Positions 18,585 to 27,366 of a DNA stretch of 64,000 nucleotides are shown here, piece after piece. Under the pieces are notes generated by a model. The model had not been told where the DNA came from and did no database searches. It saw nothing but the letters and a program-made list of their open reading frames with translations. A program made the translations under genes and the position numbers. This DNA comes from Streptomyces odontomachi (GTDB lineage Bacteria; Actinomycetota; Actinomycetes; Streptomycetales; Streptomycetaceae), in NCBI RefSeq assembly GCF_024435355.1, contig NZ_JAMJWG010000003.1, positions 186,001-250,000 of the forward strand, in the 5' to 3' direction. Numbering within the stretch: the first letter of the stretch is position 1; each line of letters opens with the position of its first letter.

Positions 18585-19250
18585 TCAGCCCGGGATCACC
18601 AGACGGGCCTCGTACGCGAAGACCGCTGCCTGGGTGCGGTCGCGCAGGCCCAGCTTGACGAGGATGCGGCTGACGTGGGTCTTGATCGTGGACTCGGCGA
18701 CCACCAGGTGCTGGGCGATCTCCCCGTTGGACAGGCCCTGCGCGATCAGCACCAGGACCTCCGTCTCCCGGTCCGTCAGCTCCCCGTACCCGCCCTGCCC
18801 GAGCGCCGGCATCCGGGGTTCCTGTGCGAGCTTGGAGAACTCGTTGATCAGTCGTCGTGTCACGCTCGGCGCGAGCAGCGCCTCCCCGGACGCCACCACC
18901 CGCACCCCGTCGGCCAGCTGCCGTGCGGAGGCGTCCTTGAGGAGGAAGCCGGAGGCGCCCGCGCGCAGCGCCTCGTAGACGTACTCGTCGAGGTCGAAGG
19001 TGGTCAGGACGAGGACCTTGGCGTCGGCGTCCGCGGCGACGATCTCGCGGGTGGCCTCGATGCCGTTCAGCTCCGGCATCCGGATGTCCATGAGCACCAC
19101 GTCGGGGGCCAGCTCGCGGACCCGTGCGACGGCTTCGCGGCCGTTGACCGCCTCGCCGACCACCTCGATGTCCGGCATCGCGTTCAGCAGCACCGAGAAG
19201 CCCTCGCGCACCATCATCTGGTCGTCGGCGATGAGCACGCGGATCGTCAC
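18585..19250 (-). CDS. NarL/LuxR-family response regulator
   Basis: A 221-residue two-component regulator. The receiver domain (1-~120) has acidic DD at IADDQMM, phospho-acceptor Asp in VVLMDIRMPELNG, switch Thr in LTTFD and Lys in LLKDAS. A linker leads to the LuxR helix-turn-helix (~150-215; LTDRETEVLVLIAQGLSNGEIAQHLVVAESTIKTHVSRIL). The GTG start at 19250 overlaps the stop of the kinase gene by four bases (GTGA), so the pair is co-translated. Targets and signal are not evident from neighbours. Confidence 0.95.
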   Translation of the reverse strand: MTIRVLIADDQMMVREGFSVLLNAMPDIEVVGEAVNGREAVARVRELAPDVVLMDIRMPELNGIEATREIVAADADAKVLVLTTFDLDEYVYEALRAGASGFLLKDASARQLADGVRVVASGEALLAPSVTRRLINEFSKLAQEPRMPALGQGGYGELTDRETEVLVLIAQGLSNGEIAQHLVVAESTIKTHVSRILVKLGLRDRTQAAVFAYEARLVIPG

Positions 19251-20938
19251 GACGGGTCCCCCTTCGCGTGCGGCTCGGGGCGACCCACGGGCGAGTCCGG
19301 TTGGTTCGGCTGGTTCCGGTGGCTCGGCTGAGTCCGTTGGGTCGGCTGGTTCGGCTGGGTGGGGGAGGGGGAGGCGGTCGGGGGTATCGCCACCGGCAGG
19401 AACGCGGTGACCTCGTACCCGCCGTCCTCGGCCGGTCCCGCGACCATCTCGCCGCCCAGCATCGTCACCCGTTCCCGCATGCCGGTGACGCCGTGCCCGG
19501 CGCCGGGTGACGGCCTGGCGGGCTCGGTGGACGGGCCGTTCACGACGCGCAGACCGAGGCCGCCGAGCACGTGGCTCACCTCCACGCGCGCCGTCGCGCC
19601 GGGGGCGTGCCGCAGGACGTTGCTGAGCGCCTCCTGGACGATGCGGTACGCCGACAGCTCCACGCCCTGCGGCAGCTCGCGCACCGCGCCGGTCACCGTC
19701 TTCGTCACGTCCAGCCCCGCCTCGCGCACGTTCGCGAGCAGTGCGTCGAGATCGGCGAGGGTGGGCTGCGGGGCGTCCGGGGCCTGGTAGTCCTCGGCGC
19801 GCACCACCCCGAGCAGGCGACGCAGCTCCGCGAGCGCGGCCACGGCGTTCTCCCGGATGGTGGCGAAGGCCTGGGCGAGTTCCGGCGGCGGGTCCGCCAC
19901 CCGGTACGGCGCGGCCTCCGCCTGGATGGCGACCACCGACATGTGGTGGGCCACCACGTCGTGCAGCTCGCGCGCGATGGTGGTGCGTTCCTCCAGGAGG
20001 GTGCGCCGGGAGCGTTCGGCGGCGCTGACATGGCGTTCCGCGGTGACCTCCTGCTGCGCGGCACGCCGGATGTGCCGCACGGAGACGGACAGCAGCAGCA
20101 CGGCGGAGGTGACCAGCATCGGCGCGATGTCCGAGGCGCCGTCCCCGCTCAACAGGAGCGAGACGAGGAACCCGAAGACGGCGGTGAGCCCCCACATCCA
20201 GGCGGCGGCACGCGGTCCGGTGCGCAACGCCACCACGGTCAGCACGATCAGATGGCTTGCGAAGCAGCTTTCCGTCCAGGGCAGGTCAGGGAAGTAGCTC
20301 CAGTACGCGGCTATCACAGCGCCCGCCGCGTCGATCGCCAAGGAGAGCCAGAAGGCGGCGATCGGGCGGATCAGGGTGAGCAGGACGACGCCCGTGGGGA
20401 GCAGCCCGAACAGCGGGCCGGCATCCGAACCGTACGGCTCCGGCTCGTCGATCCCCACGATCGAGAACACCAGCAGCGCAAGGCCCACCACGACCGCGTG
20501 CGGCGTCCACGCCAGGCGGCCGCGCAGCCGCCGTGGCATCCGTCGGATGACCGGTCCGTCGGCGCCCGCACGCGGCAGCGGCCGGTAGGCGGCGGCGTTC
20601 CACACCAGCTCCTCGCGCAGTCCCCGCAGGGCGTTCGCGAAGAACCGGTACTCGGGCGTCCCGGACAGCCCCGTGGTCTCCGTCTCCCCGGCTCTCCCGG
20701 ACCGCCTGTCCTTGTGGTAGCCGAAGTTCGGGCTGGCGCCAGTGCTGGGGCTGGCGCCGGGGCTGGGGCTGGGGCTGGGGCTGACTACGGTGTCCGGCCC
20801 GGAGGGTGACCCGGACGGGGCGGACGGACCGGGCTTCGCCGCCCCGGGGGCGGCAACCGGCTTCGTGAACTGCGGCGGGTTCGCCGGTGGCGGCGAACCG
20901 GGCGGCTGCGGGGAGGGATTCTCGGTCACGTACAGCAC
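19247..20938 (-). CDS. Sensor histidine kinase, HisKA_3 type
   Basis: A 563-residue membrane kinase partnered with the regulator at 18585. Residues 1-75 are Pro/Ser/Ala-rich and disordered, with an SPSPSPSPGASPS tract, an unusually long cytosolic extension. Six or so membrane helices occupy ~145-290. The dimerisation helix carries the phospho-acceptor in ARELHDVVAHHMSVV (His near 327), followed by an HATPase domain with N-box NVLRHAPG and G-box GAGHGVTGMRERV. The C-terminus is again Pro/Thr/Gln-rich with QPNQP-type repeats. Start is GTG at 20938 with GGGGGAG six bases before it. With no large sensor domain, it probably perceives membrane state or a lipophilic ligand. Confidence 0.94.
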   Translation of the reverse strand: MLYVTENPSPQPPGSPPPANPPQFTKPVAAPGAAKPGPSAPSGSPSGPDTVVSPSPSPSPGASPSTGASPNFGYHKDRRSGRAGETETTGLSGTPEYRFFANALRGLREELVWNAAAYRPLPRAGADGPVIRRMPRRLRGRLAWTPHAVVVGLALLVFSIVGIDEPEPYGSDAGPLFGLLPTGVVLLTLIRPIAAFWLSLAIDAAGAVIAAYWSYFPDLPWTESCFASHLIVLTVVALRTGPRAAAWMWGLTAVFGFLVSLLLSGDGASDIAPMLVTSAVLLLSVSVRHIRRAAQQEVTAERHVSAAERSRRTLLEERTTIARELHDVVAHHMSVVAIQAEAAPYRVADPPPELAQAFATIRENAVAALAELRRLLGVVRAEDYQAPDAPQPTLADLDALLANVREAGLDVTKTVTGAVRELPQGVELSAYRIVQEALSNVLRHAPGATARVEVSHVLGGLGLRVVNGPSTEPARPSPGAGHGVTGMRERVTMLGGEMVAGPAEDGGYEVTAFLPVAIPPTASPSPTQPNQPTQRTQPSHRNQPNQPDSPVGRPEPHAKGDPS

Positions 20939-21081
20939 GGTAGGCTCCCCCGCCCGGCGCGGTCGTCCCCTGCCAGGAGGGTTGCCGGGGGTCCGTCTCA
21001 GGTACTACACGGCCCAGGATGACGACCGGCCGTGCCGAAATGCCGTCGTGCCCCGGCGGCGAGGCGCCCTACTGTGGCCCG

Positions 21082-21615
21082 GTGACGACGCAGATGATCA
21101 TTCTCAACGGTGGTTCGAGCGCGGGAAAGTCCGGGATCGTGCGGTGCTTGCAGGCCGTGCTGCCGGACCCGTGGCTCGCCTTCGGAGTCGACTCGTTCGT
21201 CGACGCGCTGCCCGCGAAGCTGCGGGGGGCGAGTGGGGGGATCGAGTTCGGGGCGAACGGTGAGGTGAACGTGGGGGCGGACTTCCGTGCCCTCGACACG
21301 GCCTGGGTGGACGGCGTCGTCCACATGGCCCGCGCGGGTGCCAGGGTCATCATCGACGACGTCTTCCTCGGCGGACCGGGGTCCCAGCAGCGTTGGCAGA
21401 TGGCCGCGGACGGACTGGACGTGCTGTGGGTCGGCGTCCGGTGCGAGGGCACGGTCGCCGCGGGCCGCGAGGTCGCCCGGGGAGACCGGGTGCCGGGGAT
21501 GGCAGCGTCGCAGGCGGACGTGGTGCACGAGGGGGTCCACTACGACGTGGAGGTGGACACGACGCGCACCGAGGCCCTCGTGTGTGCGCGCACCATCGCC
21601 GCCCATGTCACCTGA
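21082..21615 (+). CDS. Chloramphenicol-phosphotransferase-like kinase
   Basis: A 177-residue P-loop kinase of the CPT family. The nucleotide loop GGSSAGKS follows MIILN, and [11 protein letters not shown] supplies the catalytic-base Asp position. [10 protein letters not shown] and [27 protein letters not shown] complete the family pattern. In S. venezuelae a homologue phosphorylates chloramphenicol; more distant members have other small-molecule substrates, so resistance is only a possibility. GTG at 21082 or ATG at 21094 could start it; neither has a strong ribosome site. The stop codon lies inside a 3 x 18-bp tandem repeat. Confidence 0.85.
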   Translation: MTTQMIILNGGSSAGKSGIVRCLQAVLPDPWLAFGVDSFVDALPAKLRGASGGIEFGANGEVNVGADFRALDTAWVDGVVHMARAGARVIIDDVFLGGPGSQQRWQMAADGLDVLWVGVRCEGTVAAGREVARGDRVPGMAASQADVVHEGVHYDVEVDTTRTEALVCARTIAAHVT

Positions 21616-21662
21616 GCCCTGAGAGTCACCTGGGACCTGAGGTTCACCTGGGGCCTGAGGGC
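21609..21662. repeat. 18-bp tandem repeat x3 across a stop codon
   Basis: Three 18-bp units of the form CACCTGRGVCCTGAG followed by three variable bases. The first begins within the last sense codons of the CPT-like gene and contains its TGA; the others extend into the spacer. Loss or gain of bases here would change the C-terminus. Confidence 0.8.
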
Positions 21663-21726
21663 CGCCGCCCCGGGCCCTAGCATCAACCCGGCAGACAACG
21701 GCAGTTGCGCGAGGCTACGGAAGGGC

Positions 21727-22602
21727 ATGACGTTGCCGCAGGGGGATGGCGTCACCGAAGAGGACGGCGGGACCGCAGACGGTGGCGTGAGTGCCGGGGA
21801 CCCGAGCGACGCGGCGATGGATACGGATACTGACCCGGGGATGGATACGGATACGGATACTGACCCGGCTGCGGGTGCGGGTGAGGCACAGACCCCCCAT
21901 CCCAGTGGTTACCGCACGCGCCACTTCATCTTCCGGACCCGCAGGGCCGGGACGCGGATGGCCGCGGTGTCGCGGCTGCACGGCTGGCGGTACCTCGGGG
22001 AGCGGCCCGCGGGGGCCGGCAAGCCGCGCATCCTGATGTTCGAGGTGATGCCGGGCCTGACCGTCTGGTACTTCGAGAACCCCGACGCCGACGTGTGCGG
22101 TGCGGCGGTCAACAGCACCCGGTGCGCGGCGGAGACCAGCACGCCCGCGCGCCTGGTCCAGGGCCTGCTGGTGCCCTGGACCCTGCCGGAGCTGCTCACC
22201 GAGATCGAACGTGCCGCCGACACCCCGAGCCGGTGCCAGGCCCTGCGCCGTGCCGGTATGGGCGCGCCGCGCCCGGTCGACGAGACGTTCCGCACGGCGC
22301 TCACGAACGCGGCCGCCGATCCCGATCCGGAGGTGCGCACCGCGGCGATCCTGGCCATGACGTACACGGAGTGGCCGCCCTTCGCCCCGTTCCTGCGCAG
22401 CCTCGCCGACGACGACCCGAAGCGCCAGGTCCGCAGGTTCGCCAAGCGGGCCGCGGAGCTGCTGGAGCAGATCGACCCGAGCGTCCGCCCGCAGCCGGCG
22501 CCCAGCGACGACATCCTCCCCGCGGACAGCGCCCCCGAGTTGTACAAGGTCGCCGAGCACGAGCTCGACAAGGTGATCGCGCAGTACACCGGCGCCCGGT
22601 GA
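21727..22602 (+). CDS. HEAT-repeat protein of unknown function
   Basis: A 291-residue cytosolic protein with GGAAGGGC before its ATG. Residues 1-60 are acidic and repetitive (DTDTDPGMDTDTDTD), encoded by GATACG repeats. Residues ~60-130 contain a conserved RHFIFRTRRAGTRMAAVSRLHGWRYLGERP and WYFENPDADVCGAAV stretch. From ~150 the chain is all helical with HEAT-like repeats (DPDPEVRTAAILAMTYTEWPPFAPFLRSLADDDPKRQVRRFAKRAAELL). Such repeats mediate protein contacts. No enzymatic motif is visible and I do not recognise a named family for the N-terminal half. Confidence 0.75.
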   Translation: MTLPQGDGVTEEDGGTADGGVSAGDPSDAAMDTDTDPGMDTDTDTDPAAGAGEAQTPHPSGYRTRHFIFRTRRAGTRMAAVSRLHGWRYLGERPAGAGKPRILMFEVMPGLTVWYFENPDADVCGAAVNSTRCAAETSTPARLVQGLLVPWTLPELLTEIERAADTPSRCQALRRAGMGAPRPVDETFRTALTNAAADPDPEVRTAAILAMTYTEWPPFAPFLRSLADDDPKRQVRRFAKRAAELLEQIDPSVRPQPAPSDDILPADSAPELYKVAEHELDKVIAQYTGAR

Positions 22603-22638
22603 GCGCCGGCGGCACCCGCCGTCCCCTCCCGGTCCCCG

Positions 22639-23541
22639 TCACCAGGCCAGCTGGGCTATCTCCTCTGCCACCACGGCGCACGCGTCCGCCGCCGGGTCGA
22701 TCAGCGGGAAGTGGCCGACGTCCTCGAGGAGGGTGAGGCCCGCCACCTCGCCCGCCTGGGCGGCGGCCGCCGCGAAGGACTCGGCGATCTGCGGCGGTAC
22801 GACGTCGTCGGCGCGGCCCTGCACGAGGGCGGTGGCGATGCCGGTCGGCAGCAGGACGGCGGGGTCCACGCAGGGGCGGCGTTCCTTGGCGTCCTCGGGA
22901 TCGCCGAGCAGCTGGGCCACCGCGTTCCCGCACACGCCCATGTCCTCGGCCAGTGCCAGATCGGCGAGGGGCGCGAGCGCGACCACGCCGCGCAGCTCGG
23001 CCGGGGCCCCGGTGCGCCACGGGCTGTCCGCGGGCAGTACGTGCCGGGCGGCGGCCCACAGCGCGAGCTGTCCGCCGGCGGAGTGCCCGACGAGCACGGT
23101 GCGCCGCGTATCGGCACCCGGCAGCGCCTCACGCGCCAGGGCGGGGAGCGCGTCCAACGCGGCGGCGACGTCGTCGAAGGTGTCCGGCCAACGGCCCGCG
23201 ACCGCCCCCGCCGCGTCGTCCGTCGCGGCGCCCCGCCGGTACTCCACGTTGGCCACGGCGAAGCCGCGGTGGGCCAGGTACGCCGCGAACGGTGACACGT
23301 GCTGCCGGTCATAACGCGCCCGCCAGGCGCCGCCGTGCAACAACACCACCAACGGTGCCGGGCCACCGGGCACCGCCGCGTCCTCTCTCGGCGCGTACCA
23401 GTCGATCACCTGGTCGGGGTGGTCCCCGTACGACGCGGTGGCGTCCGGCGGCACGACCGGGTGCGAGAAGGCCGACGCTTCCTCAGCAGCACTACGGGAG
23501 GTGCCCTCGGGGGCACCGGGGTCGGGGGCGTCGTCCGGCAT
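22639..23541 (-). CDS. Alpha/beta hydrolase, probable kynurenine formamidase
   Basis: A 300-residue alpha/beta-hydrolase. The oxyanion motif HGGAW (in VVLLHGGAWRARYDRQ) matches the HGGxW hallmark of kynurenine formamidases. The nucleophile is in GHSAGG, the acid probably in GRADDVVPP and the His in DVGHFPLIDP. It is encoded downstream of kynA and kynU on the same strand, separated from kynU by repeat elements. Formamidase converts N-formylkynurenine, the product of KynA, to kynurenine, the substrate of KynU, so it would complete the pathway. The family is broad and an esterase role remains possible; the assignment rests on motif plus neighbours. Confidence 0.8.
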   Translation of the reverse strand: MPDDAPDPGAPEGTSRSAAEEASAFSHPVVPPDATASYGDHPDQVIDWYAPREDAAVPGGPAPLVVLLHGGAWRARYDRQHVSPFAAYLAHRGFAVANVEYRRGAATDDAAGAVAGRWPDTFDDVAAALDALPALAREALPGADTRRTVLVGHSAGGQLALWAAARHVLPADSPWRTGAPAELRGVVALAPLADLALAEDMGVCGNAVAQLLGDPEDAKERRPCVDPAVLLPTGIATALVQGRADDVVPPQIAESFAAAAAQAGEVAGLTLLEDVGHFPLIDPAADACAVVAEEIAQLAW

Positions 23542-23654
23542 GTCTCACGCTCTCAGCGGTGTCGATGGGCGAACTGCGGCGGGAACACGGTCGGTTCACG
23601 GGGTTCGGCGTCAGCGGGACGGTATCAGGGGCCCGTCACCCGGGGGCTGCGGTG

Positions 23655-23925
23655 TCCCACCACCGGCCCGGTGGCCCGGCCACGACAGAAACAGCCCCCT
23701 TGGGCCGGTGACGACCCGACGGTCTCGTCCGGGCTGGTCGCGCCCACGCGGCGAAGCCGCAAATGAACACAGCCCCGCGCCCCTTGGAAGTGGGCACTGC
23801 GTGCCCAACACGGCGCCCCAAGGGGGGCGCAACGCGCCCCACCCAAGGGGCGCGGGGAACTGCGCCAGCAACCCCCACCACCGGCCGGCGGTCCGAACAC
23901 GACCGCAGCACCCCCTCCCGGACGG
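23655..23925. repeat. Intergenic repeat elements between the hydrolase and kynU
   Basis: Two partial copies of the dispersed element. The first (23655-23785) has the CCACC/GGTGG palindrome, the GACAGAAACAGCCCC block and GACGGTCTCGTC, and ends in the alternative B-type end (CGCGGCGAAGCCGCAAATGA, then CCCCGCGCCCC). The second starts at 23846 with AGGGGCGCGGGGAACTGCGC and continues to the palindrome. A GTGGGCACTGCGTGCCCAAC palindrome lies between them. The rest of 23542-24036 holds no gene. Confidence 0.75.
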
Positions 23926-24036
23926 GATCGACCCGAAGGGCCGCACGAAACCCGACCCGAAGGGTCACCCCAAGGCCACCCCGGCGGAGCCACCCCGCTG
24001 GTAAGCGCCCTGGTGGGGCGCCCAGCCGCCCCGGCC

Positions 24037-25386
24037 TCATGCCGCCAGTTCCTCAGCAAGCACCCCCGCCGCCCGCTCCGTGTCCCGGAAACCCAGGTAC
24101 AACGGCGTGAACCCGAAGCGGAGGACGTCCGGCTCCCGGAAGTCGCCGACCACGCCACGGGCGATGAGGCGGTCCATGACCTCGCCGGCGTCCGGGCAGC
24201 GCAGTGCGACCTGGCTGCCGCGGTGCGCGTGCGCCGTCGGCGTCACCACCTCCACCCGGCCGCGCGGCACGTACGCCGCCACGCACTCCAGGAAGAAGTC
24301 CGTCAACGCCAGCGACTTGGCCCTGACCTGCTCGACCGTCACCCCGTCCCACACGTCGAGGGCGGCGTCCAGGGCCAGCATCGACAGGATGTCGGGGGTG
24401 CCGACCCGGCCCCGTACGGCACCCTCGGCCGGCACGTAGTCGCTGCGCATGCCGAACGGCGCCTCGTGCGAGTTCCAGCCGGGCAGCGGGGAGTCGAAGC
24501 GCGGCTGGAGGTCACGGCGCACGTACAGGAACGCGGGTGCGCCGGGGCCACCGTTCAGGAACTTGTAGGTGCAGCCCACCGCCAGGTCCACGTCGTGCGC
24601 GTCGAGCCCCACCGGCAGCGCCCCGGCACTGTGGCACAGGTCCCACACCACGTACGCGCCCGCCTGGTGCACGGCGGCGGTCAGCCGGGGGAGGTCGTAC
24701 TGGCGGCCCGAGCGGTAGTCGACGTGGTTGACGAGGGCCACGGCGGTGCGCGGGCCGGCCGCGTCCGGGACCTCGTCGGGCTGCACCGGGCGCAGGGTGC
24801 GGCCCGTCATGCGGGCCACCGAGCCGGCGATGTAGCCGTCCGTGGGGAAGGTGGTGGCGTCGACGAGGATCTCGTCGCGCACCGGGCCGGTGTCCTCGTC
24901 GGACATCCGGATGGCCGCCACCAGCGCCTTGAAGATGTTGACGCTGGTGGAGTCGCCCACCACGATCTGCCCCGGGCCGGCGCCGACCAGGGGCGCGATC
25001 CGGTCACCGATCCGTTCCGGCGCACGCCACCAGCCGCTGCGTTCCCAGGACTGGATCCGCAGCGCGCCCCACTCTCGGCGCACCACGTCGTCGATCCGTT
25101 CCGGCACCGCACGCGGCAGCAGCCCGAGGGAGTTGCCGTCCAGGTACACGCCAACGTCCGGTGCCGCCCCGGCCGCCACCGGATCCACCGGGTCCACCAC
25201 GAAGCGCTTCCGCACGTCCGCCAGCCGGTCCGCGGCGTCCAGTTCCGCCGCCTTGGCGCGCAGCGCCGCCGCGGCCTCGCCGGCCGCACGACCGCCCGCC
25301 GTCCCGCTCGGAATCACGCCCGCCTCACCCTTCTCAGCCGCCGCACCCATCTCACGCGTCTTACCCTGCTCGGCCCGCTCAGACAT
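24037..25386 (-). CDS. kynU: Kynureninase
   Basis: A 449-residue PLP enzyme that cleaves kynurenine to anthranilate and alanine (or hydroxykynurenine likewise). The PLP lysine lies in VGCTYKFLNGGPGAPAF, preceded by the conserved YVVWDLCHSAGALPVGLDAHDVDLAVG containing the PLP-ring Asp. VYLDGNSLGLLPRAVPERI-type and SVNIFK motifs are also present (GDSTSVNIF). The ATG at 25386 overlaps the kynA stop by eight bases, indicating co-translation. The next downstream gene in the pathway, the formamidase candidate, lies beyond a 495-bp repeat region. Confidence 0.96.
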   Translation of the reverse strand: MSERAEQGKTREMGAAAEKGEAGVIPSGTAGGRAAGEAAAALRAKAAELDAADRLADVRKRFVVDPVDPVAAGAAPDVGVYLDGNSLGLLPRAVPERIDDVVRREWGALRIQSWERSGWWRAPERIGDRIAPLVGAGPGQIVVGDSTSVNIFKALVAAIRMSDEDTGPVRDEILVDATTFPTDGYIAGSVARMTGRTLRPVQPDEVPDAAGPRTAVALVNHVDYRSGRQYDLPRLTAAVHQAGAYVVWDLCHSAGALPVGLDAHDVDLAVGCTYKFLNGGPGAPAFLYVRRDLQPRFDSPLPGWNSHEAPFGMRSDYVPAEGAVRGRVGTPDILSMLALDAALDVWDGVTVEQVRAKSLALTDFFLECVAAYVPRGRVEVVTPTAHAHRGSQVALRCPDAGEVMDRLIARGVVGDFREPDVLRFGFTPLYLGFRDTERAAGVLAEELAA

Positions 25387-26224
25387 GGCCACGCGCCGTC
25401 CACAGTTCGGGGAAGACGGTCTTGGTGGCGCGCTTCTCCAGCCAGGCGACGCCCGCCGAGCCACCGGTGCCGGTCCTGGTCCCCATGGCCCGCCGGGTGG
25501 CGGACAGGTGGTCGTTGCGCCACCGCCACACCAGCTCGGCGACGTCGGTCAGGGCCTCACCCAGGCGGACCAGTTCGTCGTCCTGCGGGCCGGCGTAGAT
25601 CCGCGTCCAGACGGCCTCCACCTCGGGGCACGGCTCGTACTTCGCGGACACGTCACGCTCCAGCACGTCCGCCGGGATCGGGTGGCCGCGGCGCGCCAGC
25701 AACCGCAGCACCTCGTCGTACAGGCCCGGCTCGTGCAGCGCCTTGTCCAGCTCCCCGTGGACGCGCGGTGCGCCGCGGTGCGGGACCAGCGTGGACGAGG
25801 ACTTCTCGCCGAGCAGGAACTCGAGCCGCCGGTACATCGCCGACTGGAACCCCGAGCCCTCGCCCAGCGCCGAGCGGTAGGAGTTGAACTGGACGGGGGT
25901 CAGGCCGGCGAGCGGGCGCCAGGACGCGTTCAGCGCCTCCAGCTCCCGTACGCTCCGCTTGAGCGCCGCCATCGCGACCGGCAGGTCGTCGCGGCGCAAC
26001 GCGCCCGCCGCCGTCTCCCACTCGTGGACGATCACGGTGAACCACAGCTCCATCACCTGGGTGGTGACGAGGAAGACCATTTCCCCGGGATCGTCGGAGA
26101 GGGGGTGCTGCAAATGGGTGAGGACGTCCGCCTTCACGTAGTCCTCGTAGGGGGTCGTGCCGGCGAAGTCGAGTTTCGGAGCCGTCTCGTCAGGCTGTGC
26201 GCCGTGCGGCACCTCGTGGGACAT
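25379..26224 (-). CDS. kynA: Tryptophan 2,3-dioxygenase
   Basis: A 281-residue heme dioxygenase that opens the indole ring of tryptophan to N-formylkynurenine, the first step of kynurenine catabolism. The N-terminal TPYEDYVKADVLTHLQHPLSDDPGEMVFLVTTQVMELWF is the family signature. NSYRSALGEGSGFQSAMYR and WRNDHLSATRRAMG (with the proximal heme His in the latter) are conserved, as is GTGGSAGVAWLEK near the C-terminus. AGGAGG six bases before the ATG at 26224 fixes the start. It leads the kyn operon. Confidence 0.96.
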   Translation of the reverse strand: MSHEVPHGAQPDETAPKLDFAGTTPYEDYVKADVLTHLQHPLSDDPGEMVFLVTTQVMELWFTVIVHEWETAAGALRRDDLPVAMAALKRSVRELEALNASWRPLAGLTPVQFNSYRSALGEGSGFQSAMYRRLEFLLGEKSSSTLVPHRGAPRVHGELDKALHEPGLYDEVLRLLARRGHPIPADVLERDVSAKYEPCPEVEAVWTRIYAGPQDDELVRLGEALTDVAELVWRWRNDHLSATRRAMGTRTGTGGSAGVAWLEKRATKTVFPELWTARGHV

Positions 26225-26555
26225 CGCTGTCCTCCTGGTACTTCTTCGGGTAGCGGTCCGCCCCTGCCAGGTTTGGCACGGGGGCCCCGGTCCCCACGCG
26301 CATCTTCCGTGGCGGAGCATCCGCCGCGCAACAGCCCTCGTCGGGACCCATCGTCACAGACCAGAGCGCCGCCGGCGCTCCGGGAGCCCTACCCCGGCGC
26401 ACCCAGGACGGCCCGCCGGCGCACGCGCCGGACGAGAGCCGGACGAGAGCCGGACGAGAGCCGGCCCACACCGGACCGGAGCCGGCACGGCCGGCACCCG
26501 GACCCTCCGCGGGTGGGCCGGCCGGGCACCCGGTCGGGAGTGGCAGACTGCCCGT

Positions 26556-26978
26556 ATGACGACGCACAAGAACCTGCTCGGCGGCCCGGAACCGACCCTG
26601 CTCCCGGAGAACACGGAGGCCACCCGCCTGCTGACCGACGAGAAGTTGTCCCCCGCGGACGTCGCGGCACGGTTCCCCGCCTTCTCGCTCGCCTGGGCCC
26701 AGCTCGCGGAGGACGCGTCGGCGGCCGGCCGCACCATCGAGTCGTACGCATACGCACGCACCGGCTACCACCGCGGCCTGGACGCGCTGCGCCGCGCCGG
26801 TTGGAAGGGCCACGGCCCCGTCCCCTGGAGCCACGAGCCCAACCGCGGTTTCCTCCGCTGCCTTGCCGCGCTGGCGCGCGCGGCCGGAACGATCGACGAG
26901 GCCGACGAGGCCACCCGGTGCCGCGATTTCCTCCGCGACAGCAGCGAGGAGGCGTACGGGGCGCTGCTCGGCCCGTAA
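26556..26978 (+). CDS. DUF3151 family protein
   Basis: A 140-residue, probably cytosolic helical protein. It matches actinobacterial DUF3151: MTTHKNLLGGPEPTLLP at the start, then AWAQLAEDASAAGRTIESYAYARTGYHRGLDALRRAGWKGHGPVPWSHEPNRGFLRCLAAL. The family is conserved in mycobacteria and Streptomyces, commonly beside fba as here, but its function is unknown. It is divergent from kynA; the 26225-26555 spacer between them is GC-rich with a short repeated GCCGGACGAGA tract near 26,435 and no gene. Confidence 0.88.
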   Translation: MTTHKNLLGGPEPTLLPENTEATRLLTDEKLSPADVAARFPAFSLAWAQLAEDASAAGRTIESYAYARTGYHRGLDALRRAGWKGHGPVPWSHEPNRGFLRCLAALARAAGTIDEADEATRCRDFLRDSSEEAYGALLGP

Positions 26979-27005
26979 GCCCGGCGCCGGCCCGGCGCCC
27001 CACAC

Positions 27006-27215
27006 ACCCGCCACCTGCCCGGTGGCCCGGTGACCGGGCGCGGTCGGTCCAGCCCCTTACGGCCGGTGGCGACCTGACCGTTTCGTCAGGGCCGGTCGCG
27101 CCCACGCGGCGGAGCCGCAAATGAACACAGCCCCGCGCCCCAGCCAAGGGGCGCGGGGAACTGCGCGAGCAACCCACCACTGGCCGGTGGTCCGGACACG
27201 ACCGAAACAACCCCA
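27006..27215. repeat. Intergenic repeat elements before the fba terminator
   Basis: One copy (to ~27151) ends in the B-type end (GCGGCGGAGCCGCAAATGAA then CCCCGCGCCCC). A second copy, starting AGGGGCGCGGGGAACTGCGC at ~27148 and overlapping it, runs through ACCACTGGCCGGTGGT. Both are damaged relative to the complete copies at 9121 and 52973. The elements lie between the convergent DUF3151 and fba genes. Confidence 0.75.
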
Positions 27216-27307
27216 CCCGGCCGGGGGGGGTGACCCGCAGGGTGTCGCGTCCTGACCGGTCACACCTACGCGGCGGCGAACCCGCAAGAACAGGACATGG
27301 AAAAGGA

Positions 27308-27348
27308 AACGCCCCGGCCTCCGCCACACGACGGAGTACCGGGGCGTT
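27308..27348 (-). terminator. Terminator of fba
   Basis: Arms AACGCCCCGG and CCGGGGCGTT give a 10-bp stem, extended by an inner CTCCG/CGGAG. In the fba direction it is followed by TTTCCTTTTCC. It lies 19 bp past the fba stop. Confidence 0.8.
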
Positions 27349-27366
27349 CCGACCGCCCAGGGCGGA

